From the NCBI RefSeq assembly GCF_024398035.1, contig NZ_CP073748.1, positions 1,773,520-1,837,519 of the forward strand: a stretch of DNA of 64,000 nt, given 5' to 3'. Position 1 is the stretch's first letter. Each line of letters opens with the position of its first letter. Position numbers and translations under genes: made by a program. Below are positions 55,170-63,700 of this stretch, in pieces. The notes beneath the pieces were generated by a model that worked only from the letters and a program-made list of their open reading frames with translations, was not told where the DNA came from and searched no databases. This stretch comes from Kordiimonas sp. SCSIO 12603 (GTDB lineage: Bacteria > Pseudomonadota > Alphaproteobacteria > Sphingomonadales > Kordiimonadaceae).

Positions 55170-55865
55170 ATGCTGACAGTGAGAAGAAGCGAGGATCGTG
55201 GTTATTTTGATCATGGCTGGCTTAAGAGCCATCACAGTTTTTCCTTTGGTGATTATTATGACCCACAGTTTATGGGGTTTGGTTCCCTACGTGTGATTAA
55301 TGATGATATTATTGCCCCGAATATGGGGTTTCCAACCCATCCCCATCAGGAGATGGAGATTGTTTCCTATGTGGTGCGTGGTGGTTTGAAGCACAAAGAC
55401 ACGCTGGGGAATGGTTCAATTATCAAGGCGGGTGATGTACAGCGCATGACAGCAGGTACGGGTATTCGCCATAGCGAGTTTGCTGGTGATGAAGAAGTTC
55501 ATCTCTATCAAATATGGATATTGCCGGGCACAAAGGGCCTTGAACCATCCTATGAGCAAAAACAGTTTTCAGCGTTGGAAAAGCAAGGCGCTTGGAAACT
55601 TGTTGGTAGTGAGGATGGGCGGCATGGTTCTGTGACTATTCACCAAGATATAGCAATGTACTCAACGTTGGTGGATGCCGGGGATACGGTTTCCTATGCT
55701 CCCGAAGATAATAGAAAGCTCTGGCTACAAATGGTTTCGGGTGAAGCGGAGGTAAATGGCGAAGTTCTCTTCGCGGGCGATGCAGTAGCGATTGCTTTCG
55801 AAGATGAGATCAGTTTTAAAGCGCTACAAGACAGTGAAGCTTTGTTGTTTGATATGGCGATGTAA
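55170..55865 (+). CDS. Pirin-family protein (YhhW-like quercetin dioxygenase type)
   Basis: A 231-residue bicupin. The ATG at 55170 follows an AAGGAG ribosome binding site, 19 codons inside the longest frame. The metal ligands of the YhhW group are present and at the same numbers: H57 and H59 in THPHQEMEIVSY, H101 and E103 in IRHSEF. YhhW has quercetin 2,3-dioxygenase activity in vitro; the physiological role of bacterial pirins is uncertain. The gene is monocistronic, with a strong terminator after it. Confidence 0.92.
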   Translation: MLTVRRSEDRGYFDHGWLKSHHSFSFGDYYDPQFMGFGSLRVINDDIIAPNMGFPTHPHQEMEIVSYVVRGGLKHKDTLGNGSIIKAGDVQRMTAGTGIRHSEFAGDEEVHLYQIWILPGTKGLEPSYEQKQFSALEKQGAWKLVGSEDGRHGSVTIHQDIAMYSTLVDAGDTVSYAPEDNRKLWLQMVSGEAEVNGEVLFAGDAVAIAFEDEISFKALQDSEALLFDMAM

Positions 55866-55868
55866 ATG

Positions 55869-55896
55869 AAAAAGCCCCGTATTGTACGGGGCTTTT
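55869..55896. terminator. Bidirectional terminator between pirin and speA
   Basis: AAAAGCCCCGT / ACGGGGCTTTT stem with an ATTGT loop; A-run and T-run on either side allow use by the convergent genes. Confidence 0.88.
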
Positions 55897-55897
55897 A

Positions 55898-57811
55898 TTA
55901 TTTTGTTTTAAGGTAAGTATAACCCTTAAGGCAATTCTCATAAAAGTCAGTAAGCTTCACGCCTTGCCTTGATTTAATAGTGCCTGCTGCAATTTCCTGA
56001 TCAATGGCATCTTTCACACGGTCAGCCATAGCGCCCGGGTTATACTGCATGATCTTCAGGACCTGTGCGGCGGAGGAACCCTCTACTACTTCTTCGATAT
56101 AAAAATCGTTAGGATCATCATCATCGCAGGAAACATGTACCTCATTCAGGCGACCAAAGAGATTATGCATATCGCCCATCACGTCTTGGTAGGCACCAGT
56201 TAGGAATAAGCCGATATAATATGGTTCTTCCTCGTTAAGCGCGTGAAGAGGCAGGGTGCTATTGGTAACAGTATCACCTATGAACTGTGCAATTTTACCG
56301 TCGCTGTCACAGGTGATATCCACGAGCGAGCAGTTTTTTGTCGGTTCTTCATTCAAGCGGCTGATGGGCACAACAGGGAGTACCTGATCAATCGCCCAGC
56401 TATCAGCTGCAGATTGGAAAACAGAGAAATTACAGAGATATTGGCTTGATAAGCGCTCAGTAAGGCTGGTGCTTTCTTCCGCCATACTGTCGTGGGTATC
56501 CAGATTACCTTCCACCCGGCGCATTACAGTCCAATACATGGTTTCAATGCGGCCAAGTTCCTTAAGGCCGATCACGCCCAGTTTGAAACCAGCTTCCGCA
56601 TCTTCCTTGATTTTCTGAGCTTCGTTATGAGCAGCCTGATAGTTTTGAAGGTCATGCAGATTTTCAACCAAATCACGCATGTTGGTTACAAGAATATGTT
56701 CATCTTCAACAGCTGCAGTTGGCACAAGGCCGGTATCGTTTTTAATCTCACCGATCACTTTGGTTACAACGCAGCTATGATGTGCGGTGATAGCGCGGCC
56801 GCTTTCGCTAACGAGTGTCGGGTGCGGTGCGCCTTCAAGGTCACATACCTGTTTGGTACCGTAAACCACAGATTCTACATATTCCTGCAGGGAATAGTTG
56901 CGAGAGCTTTCGCTGGTAGAACGGGTGCCGTCATAATCAATGCCGAGGCCGCCACCTACATCAAGATATTTGAGCGGTACACCAAGTTTATAGAGCTTGG
57001 CATAAATGCGTGCAGCTTCGTCTATAGCATCCTGTACGGAACGAATATCAGTGAGCTGGCTACCGATATGGAAATGAAGCAGGGAGATACAATCCAGATA
57101 TCCCTCAGCTTCGATCAGCTCAACGGCATTCAGGATTTCAGAAATACTGAGGCCGAATTTAGCGCGTTCTCCGCTGGAGCTTTCCCATTTACCGCGGCCT
57201 GTAACGCGCATTTTCGTGCGAAGGCCGATAATTGGCTTCACTTTCATCTCATTTGCGAGATCCAAAAGCGGCTTGATTTCAGAAAACTTCTCGATCACTA
57301 CCACTGTATTACGGCGAAGTTTATTACCAAGCAGGGCAAGGCGCAGGAACTCTTCATCTTTATAACCGTTGCAGATGGTAAGTGCTTCAGAACTGGTTTT
57401 GTAGGCAAGAACAGAAAGGAGTTCGGCTTTTGAACCAGCTTCCAAGCCAAAATGGAAGGATGCGCCAGCGCGGGTGATTTCATCCACCACTTCGCGCATT
57501 TGGTTCACTTTGATCGGGTAAACACCGCGGTAGGGTGCGTCGTATTTTGCTTCTTCGATTACTTCACCAAAGGTGCGGTTCAAACGTTCTACCTGACTGC
57601 GGAGAATGTCATGGAATCTGAGTACTACGGGAAATTGGATACCTTCCTGAACAATCTCATCGAGCACAGCACGCATATCAATACGAACGCTGTGATCTGT
57701 TTCAACGGGCAAAACATGCATATTGCCGTTTTCGCCAATATCAAAGAATGTGCCACCCCACCGACTTACACGGTAGATGTCTTCAGATTGTTCAATAGTC
57801 CAGTTTTCCAA
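55898..57811 (-). CDS. speA: Biosynthetic arginine decarboxylase
   Basis: A 637-residue PLP enzyme of the alanine-racemase-like fold (fold III). The PLP lysine is K101 in GVYPIKVNQ; the barrel then has ALTICNGYKDEEFLRLAL, IGLRTKMRVTGRGKWESSSGERAKFGLS, ISLLHFHIGSQLTDIRSV, LDVGGGLGIDYDGT and VSESGRAITAHHSCVV, all conserved in SpeA. It decarboxylates arginine to agmatine, the first step of polyamine synthesis. The agmatinase gene is 12 bases upstream, so the two form one transcript and cover arginine to putrescine. Confidence 0.96.
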   Translation of the reverse strand: MENWTIEQSEDIYRVSRWGGTFFDIGENGNMHVLPVETDHSVRIDMRAVLDEIVQEGIQFPVVLRFHDILRSQVERLNRTFGEVIEEAKYDAPYRGVYPIKVNQMREVVDEITRAGASFHFGLEAGSKAELLSVLAYKTSSEALTICNGYKDEEFLRLALLGNKLRRNTVVVIEKFSEIKPLLDLANEMKVKPIIGLRTKMRVTGRGKWESSSGERAKFGLSISEILNAVELIEAEGYLDCISLLHFHIGSQLTDIRSVQDAIDEAARIYAKLYKLGVPLKYLDVGGGLGIDYDGTRSTSESSRNYSLQEYVESVVYGTKQVCDLEGAPHPTLVSESGRAITAHHSCVVTKVIGEIKNDTGLVPTAAVEDEHILVTNMRDLVENLHDLQNYQAAHNEAQKIKEDAEAGFKLGVIGLKELGRIETMYWTVMRRVEGNLDTHDSMAEESTSLTERLSSQYLCNFSVFQSAADSWAIDQVLPVVPISRLNEEPTKNCSLVDITCDSDGKIAQFIGDTVTNSTLPLHALNEEEPYYIGLFLTGAYQDVMGDMHNLFGRLNEVHVSCDDDDPNDFYIEEVVEGSSAAQVLKIMQYNPGAMADRVKDAIDQEIAAGTIKSRQGVKLTDFYENCLKGYTYLKTK

Positions 57812-57823
57812 TTCAGATAATCC

Positions 57824-58735
57824 TTACTTATCAAGAACAAGAATAAGTTCACGTACCACTTTTGCAGCAAATACTTCGCTGTTGCCAGTGCTGTCGATGG
57901 GCGGTGATAATTCAACTACATCCGCACCTACAAGGTTTTTCTCGCGGAGAATTTTTACAAGACTGATAAATGAGTGGAAATCCTCACCGCCCGGTTCTGG
58001 CGTACCTGTGCCCGGGAAAATGCCCGGGTCAAAATAATCCAGATCAAGGGTCAGGTAAATTGGGCGTTCAGCAGGAATAGCTTTCACTCGTTCTAAAAAC
58101 TCGTCACGGCTGGTGGCGATAGTTTTGTGCTCACGCATATATTCATATTCTTCACGGGTGCCTGAACGGATACCGTACTGAATAAGTTCGTTCTGATCTG
58201 TGAAATGATCAAGCGAGCGGCGGATGATGGATGCGTGGCTATAGTGATAGCCTTCATAACCATCCCGCAGGTCAGCATGAGCATCAAGGTGTAGTAACAC
58301 CATATCAGGGTATGCTTCTAAATGCCGTTTGATAGGCGCATAGGAAATGCTGTGTTCACCACCAATGGTGAGGATTCGCACTTTGTCACCAGCCAGATCA
58401 ATATCCTTGAAGATAGTTTCGAAATCATTGGATGCTGATTTCCACTGTTCTTCAATCCCTGTTGAGGCATCAAGCTTCAGATTGCCAAGGTCATAAAACT
58501 TGTGATCTTCCGTACAGCCGTTCTGGTAGGGTGAAAAGCTTTCAATACCATCTGATACATACCTGAGAGCATCAGGACCAAAGCGGGTTCCCTTGCGAAA
58601 ACAAGCAGTTCCATCAAATCCGAAGCCGATCAAGTGCGTGCTGTTTCGGTATAGGGCACCACCTTCTACGGCGCAGTAATAAAGATCATCCGGTGTGTTC
58701 AGAGCGACAGTGATGTCGCAAATCTTTTCGCTCAT
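57824..58735 (-). CDS. speB: Agmatinase
   Basis: A 303-residue ureohydrolase. The binuclear manganese site motifs are intact: GGEHSIS (H128), HLDAHADLRDGYEG (D151, H153, D155) and LTLDLDYFDPGIFPGTGTPEPGG. The YSHAS loop (H167) is typical of agmatinases. It hydrolyses agmatine to putrescine and urea. First gene of the speB-speA unit; divergent from speD-speE with 120 bases between, which holds a hairpin. Confidence 0.94.
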   Translation of the reverse strand: MSEKICDITVALNTPDDLYYCAVEGGALYRNSTHLIGFGFDGTACFRKGTRFGPDALRYVSDGIESFSPYQNGCTEDHKFYDLGNLKLDASTGIEEQWKSASNDFETIFKDIDLAGDKVRILTIGGEHSISYAPIKRHLEAYPDMVLLHLDAHADLRDGYEGYHYSHASIIRRSLDHFTDQNELIQYGIRSGTREEYEYMREHKTIATSRDEFLERVKAIPAERPIYLTLDLDYFDPGIFPGTGTPEPGGEDFHSFISLVKILREKNLVGADVVELSPPIDSTGNSEVFAAKVVRELILVLDK

Positions 58736-58784
58736 TTTTACTTTCCTAAGCAGAAGAATACTGACAGTATCATTTTCTTGCTCG

Positions 58785-58808
58785 CATACCTTAAAAAGTT
58801 AGGGTATG
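58785..58808. promoter_or_regulatory. Inverted repeat in the speB / speD divergent promoter
   Basis: CATACCTTAA and TTAGGGTATG pair over 10 positions with one wobble around a 4-base loop. It lies midway between the two start codons (49 bases from speB, 47 from speD), where a shared operator would be expected. Confidence 0.45.
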
Positions 58809-58855
58809 TCATCCCCCCAATTTTACCGAGGACTATTTCTTTGTGGAGCTAGGCA

Positions 58856-59818
58856 TTGTTCTTTGAAGGATCAGAAAAAAAAGCTGAAATCATCTTAAGC
58901 AGTAACAAGATTAATCTGCTTGATGATACGTATAACGATTTCTGGGCAGAAATGGTGGAAAAATGCCATGCACAGATACTTTCCAGCACAACAAATGATC
59001 GCTGTAAGGCATTTCTACTGTCGGAATCCAGTTTGTTTGTCTGGTCAGACAGGCTGCTTATTCTTACGTGCGGCACAACACGCCTTGTGAAGGCTGTGGA
59101 ATATTTCCTGCAAAAGTTTGGGACAGATGCGGTAGAGCAGGTGATCTACCAGCGCAAGAATGAGTATTTCAGCCACAAACAACATAGTAATATCCTAGAT
59201 GATGTAGCGCTGCTTAATGAATATGTGCCGGGATCAACCTTCCGTTTCGGAGAGCTTGATAGCCATCATGGGTATCTTTTCAGTGTGGATAATGATTTCC
59301 GTTCGCAGGATAGCGACCGCACGTATGAATTGCTGGCGTATCAGATTGGCCGTGAAGCTTCCACGAAGTTGACAGACCCGTCACTTTCTTGCGCAGATGT
59401 ATTTGAATTCCTTGAGCTCGACGAGATTATCCCAGGTTTTCAGGTAGATGATTTCCTCTTTGAGCCATTCGGTTATTCACTGAATGCTATCAAAGGGGAT
59501 GATTACCTGACCATTCACATTACGCCGCAGGCGAACAGCAGTTATGTGAGCTTTGAAAGTAGTGTGGACCTTATCGAACATGCGCCGCGTATCCTAAGGG
59601 TTCTGCGTCCAGCATCGTTTGATTTGATGACTTATAATGATTTTGATTTTGCTGACCGCATCAGCGAAATGATCCCTGCAGAATATGTAAGCAAGGAGCT
59701 GGTGAGCTATAAAATGCCGTCCGGTTATGATGTGAAATTCGCAAGCTTCCTGCGCCCCCAAACGAAATTTACTGAACCAACCAAGGTTTTTGCCCAAGGA
59801 GAAGATTATGTACTCTGA
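58856..59818 (+). CDS. speD: S-adenosylmethionine decarboxylase, eukaryotic-type
   Basis: A 320-residue pro-enzyme with a TTG start 7 bases after GGAG; an in-frame TAG just upstream rules out a longer product. It resembles the animal/plant class rather than the short bacterial class: MFFEGSEKKAEI at the N-terminus, the self-cleavage motif LSESSLF (cleavage expected between E57 and S58, S58 becoming the pyruvoyl group), TCGTTRLVKA with C72, YQRKNEYF, and GYSLNAIKGDDYLTIHITPQ, where S208 and H221 match the processing residues of human AMD1 (S229, H243). It makes decarboxylated AdoMet for SpeE. The speE start overlaps its end by 11 bases. Confidence 0.92.
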   Translation: MFFEGSEKKAEIILSSNKINLLDDTYNDFWAEMVEKCHAQILSSTTNDRCKAFLLSESSLFVWSDRLLILTCGTTRLVKAVEYFLQKFGTDAVEQVIYQRKNEYFSHKQHSNILDDVALLNEYVPGSTFRFGELDSHHGYLFSVDNDFRSQDSDRTYELLAYQIGREASTKLTDPSLSCADVFEFLELDEIIPGFQVDDFLFEPFGYSLNAIKGDDYLTIHITPQANSSYVSFESSVDLIEHAPRILRVLRPASFDLMTYNDFDFADRISEMIPAEYVSKELVSYKMPSGYDVKFASFLRPQTKFTEPTKVFAQGEDYVL

Positions 59819-60671
59819 TCTATGGATTGAAGAAAAATTTGAAGACTTTCTGGGCCTGCGCCTGAAGGTGGAAAAAGTGCTGTTCTCAGGCAAAAGTGAG
59901 TTCCAGAGCGTGGATGTGGTGGAAACCAAGGGCCACGGTAAAATGCTCTTGAACGACGGCCTGATTATGGTGACGGAAAAAGATGAAATCGCCTACCATG
60001 ATATGATCGCCCACGTGCCGCTTTTCACACACCCAAATCCGAAGAAGGTTTTGGTAATCGGCGGTGGTGATGGTGGTACTGCCCGAGAGGTGATCCGCCA
60101 TAAAGGCGTTGAAAAATGCGTGATGGTGGAAATTGATGCGATGGTGGTTGATGCCTGCAAAGAGCATATCCCGCAAACATCTTCTGCGCTTGATGATCCG
60201 CGTATAGAACTTATCATCGGAGACGGTGTGAAATATGTGAAGGAAACATCAGAGAAGTTTGATGTGATCCTTGTCGATTCAACAGATCCGATTGGCCCAG
60301 CTGCCCCGCTTTTTGGTGCTGAGTTTTATACAGATGTTATGAACTGTCTGTCTGATGATGGTATCGTTGTTTCACAAGGTGAAAACAGTTGGTATGCCCT
60401 TGATGTGCAGCAGTCACTCCTCAAAGTGCTGAACGACGTTTTTGAAAATGTATGGCTTTATAATTTCTCAAACCTTACCTATCCGGGCGGGATGTGGAGC
60501 TTTACGTTCGCTTCAAAGAAATATGACCCTATCAAGGATTTTGATGCGAGCCGTGTGGCGGCTTCTGGCCTTGAGTTTGATTATTATAATGCCCCGCTGC
60601 ATACAGGTGCATTTGCTATCCCAAGCTTTGCCTTGAAAGGCCTTGATGGGCTTATCAAAAACGGTAAGTAG
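59808..60671 (+). CDS. speE: Spermidine synthase
   Basis: A 287-residue aminopropyltransferase from the ATG at 59808, after AAGGAG. The Rossmann dcAdoMet motif is VLVIGGGDGGTAREVIRH, the acidic ribose contact is MVEIDAMVV, and the active-site loop is DVILVDSTDPIGPAAPLF, with QGENSWY after it. It transfers the aminopropyl group from decarboxylated AdoMet to putrescine. It overlaps the speD end, so substrate supply and use are coupled. With speB-speA on the other strand it completes arginine to spermidine. A terminator follows. Confidence 0.95.
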   Translation: MYSDLWIEEKFEDFLGLRLKVEKVLFSGKSEFQSVDVVETKGHGKMLLNDGLIMVTEKDEIAYHDMIAHVPLFTHPNPKKVLVIGGGDGGTAREVIRHKGVEKCVMVEIDAMVVDACKEHIPQTSSALDDPRIELIIGDGVKYVKETSEKFDVILVDSTDPIGPAAPLFGAEFYTDVMNCLSDDGIVVSQGENSWYALDVQQSLLKVLNDVFENVWLYNFSNLTYPGGMWSFTFASKKYDPIKDFDASRVAASGLEFDYYNAPLHTGAFAIPSFALKGLDGLIKNGK

Positions 60672-60697
60672 ATTTTAGCGCCATATAAAGTAAAGCA

Positions 60698-60728
60698 GGG
60701 CTACAGACGAATCTGTAGCCCTTTTTTT
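60698..60728. terminator. Terminator of speDE
   Basis: GGGCTACAGA / TCTGTAGCCC perfect 10-bp stem, 4-base loop, then seven T. It lies 26 bases after the speE stop codon and just before the convergent autotransporter gene. Confidence 0.9.
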
Positions 60729-60757
60729 AGCTTCTGTAGAACAAGGAGCGCTGCGTT

Positions 60758-63700
60758 TTAGAAACGGAAGCGTGCCCGGATTGTGGCTGCGTGACTATCA
60801 AAGCCAGACCGGAACTCCCCATCGTAGCCGAGGGAAATTGTAGTGCCGCGCTCGGCGAGCAGCGCAACAGAAGCATCCACTTCAAAACTTGATTGGCTAG
60901 GGTCAGCACCAATCAGGTTGAAGTTGTTGGAGCCGGCGAAAGAAGCACCCAATGTGCGCTCATCACCAGCAAAGTCGTAGTAATATCCAACAGAAAGTTG
61001 AGGCAGGAGCTTGTAGCTGCCGAAGTCAGTCGGAGCAGCGAATTTCACGCCCACACCACCTTCGAAGTAGCTTACGCTATCTGCTTCAATATTAAGGCCA
61101 AGGCCGCCTGCTTCCTGATAATCATCCTGATCAACAGACGCATACTGAAGGCTTGCAAATGGTGTTACCTCAATGCCTGAGAAATCAGTTTTGATACCAC
61201 CAACAACCTTTGCGGAGAATTCGTTCACATCAAACTCACCACGGATAGTTTCATCAAATGTGCTAAGGCGTGCGCTGTCTGCATTACCAAACACATAAGA
61301 AAGTGAGCTGTTCAGGAAGGATGTGCCGTCATCATAGCCTGCGTAAGCGTTGATGCTGTAGCTGTCGATGCCAGTTACTTCACCAGCACCGCCTACCTCA
61401 TCGATATCAATATCTGAGTATGAGAAAGCTACACCAGCGCGAACATCATCACTAACTGCGGTATCAAGACCAATCACAAAACCATATGCATCAGCATCAT
61501 AACCAGTTTGGGAAAGGTTGTTTTCACCATCTTGGTCCGCTGTACGGCCAAATGCCTGACCCCAAAGACCAAAGCCTGCGTTTTCACCGAAACCAGAGAA
61601 ACGATCTTCGATTAGAGATAGAACCTGGTTTTGTGTTTCATACACTTCACGTACGATACCAGCATTCAATGTTGGTAGAAGGCTTTCAGTTGCACCAGTG
61701 AACTGATCGTTGCTTGTGAAGCCGTTTACAGCGTTTGCGATTGTGCCAAAAGCGGTATTCCCTGAGCCTGATGTAAGCGCGCCAGTGAAAGCAGAAGCGA
61801 AGCCGTTGATGTTTGCATCTGAAGATACGTTGCTTAGGTTAGCAACTGTTGGTGTAAGCGTGATGCTGTTCCCTGTCGTTGCCAAGGCAAAATCAACAAG
61901 GAAGCTGTTATCCCCGGTGAAGTTTGCTGAACCTGTTAGGTCACCAGTTGCTGTAAGCAGTGTTTGTGTTGTACCGAAGTTCACTTGCGTTACATCAGCA
62001 ATATCTTGCGCAATTGTGCTGTTAGCACCAAGAGCCACATCACCAGTTACTGCTAGCGTACCGTCCTGTGTGAAATTCAGGCCACCGTTTACTGCAACAT
62101 CACTGTTGATAGTGCGTGCCGCATCAACAACAAGGTTTGCTGCATTGATGTTTACCTGATTATCACCAGTGCCTAGATCAATGTTACCGTTGATCGCGCC
62201 ACCCGTGATGTTTAGAACATCATTACCGCTACCTGTTAGAACGTCACCGTTCAGTGCACCACCAGTTTGGTTGATGATTACATTACCTAGAGATGTACGT
62301 GTATCAATCGCTGCTGTTGCACCGCTGATGGTACCAGAGTTTGTGATGGAACCCGTGAACGTGATGTTTTCAAGCAAGATACCTGCTGAAGTTTCAGAAG
62401 CAACTGCGCCTGAGTTATCAATTGTTAGGTCCACTTCAGGGCGCATCATGTTCGGCGGGTAGAAAGCACGGATACCAGCAGAAGCACCAGACGCCAGAGC
62501 ATCACCACGGCCCTGAATTGTGCCTGAGTTAGTGATTGTGTGCGTGCGAGTACCAGCTAGTGCCTGAATGGATACACCAGAACCGTTATTGCCAGCGCCT
62601 GCATCAATAGTACCAGTGTTATTCAGTGTGATGTTGTTTGCTGTACCGTCAAAGTAAACAGTACCATTACGCTGGTCACCAGTACCGAGAATGGAGCCTG
62701 AGTTATTAACAACAAGGCCTGTACCGTCGATGTTCAGTGCGCGGCTATCTGATGAAATCGTACCAGCGTTGTTTACAACACCGCCTGTGTGATCAGCACC
62801 GCCAGCAGGAACTGGGTTGCCAAAGTATAGGCCATTGTTCACGCCAGAGATAACACCACCAGCTTCGTTGGTAAGTGTACCTTGGAAGCTAACGCCGTTC
62901 ACGAAGCGGATACCAGCTGTTGTGCCAGCCGTTGCCTCGCTGTTGATCAGGCCGGAGTTAGTAATTGTACCAGTGAACAGGCCAGTTGTTGAACCGTCCA
63001 GCGCGCCATCAACACGTGTACGTTCAAAACGGATACCGTCACCCGCAGTTGCAGCACCCGCGCTTGCCTGACCGCGGCCCTGGATTGTGCCTGAGTTTGT
63101 AATGGTGAAATCGTTACCATCTGCAGAAAGCTGGGCAGAGAAACCTGCACCTTCGTTGCCTGCGCCGGCATCGATTGTGCCGCTGTTGTTCAGGTTGAAA
63201 TCCTGAGCAGTGATGTCAGCATACACAGTACCGTTACGCTGGTTGCCTGTACCAAGGATGTTGCCTGAGTTAACGACTGAAAGATTTGTACCGTCAATGT
63301 TCAGTGCGCGGCTGTCAGATGAGATCGTGCCACGGTTGGTGAGACCACCACCAAAATCTACACCATCAACCAAACCACCATCGTGGTTACCTGTACCGAA
63401 ATACACACCGTTATTAACGCCAGAGATCGTGCCGCCCTCTTCGTTTACAAGTGCGCCTTGGAAGTTAACACCATTCACCGCTCTGAAGCCGCCAGTTGTG
63501 CCAGCTGTTGCTTCACTGTTGATTGTGCCAGAGTTCGTGATAACACCAGTGAATGTACCTGTTGAGGAGCCGTCGAATGCACCATCAACACGGGTGCGCT
63601 CTAGCCTGATACCATCACCAGCCGTTGCTGTGCCTGCGCTGGCTTGGCCGCGGCCTTGGATTGTACCTGAATTATCGATCACAAAGTTGCTGCCATCAGC

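Noticed and set aside
56492-57433. Long plus-strand ORF of 313 codons inside speA
   Set aside because: It lies entirely opposite the conserved speA coding sequence, has Cys/Phe/His-rich shadow-like composition and no ribosome binding site.
61710-62462. Plus-strand ORFs opposite the autotransporter passenger
   Set aside because: Val/Pro/Ala-rich shadows of the repeat codons.
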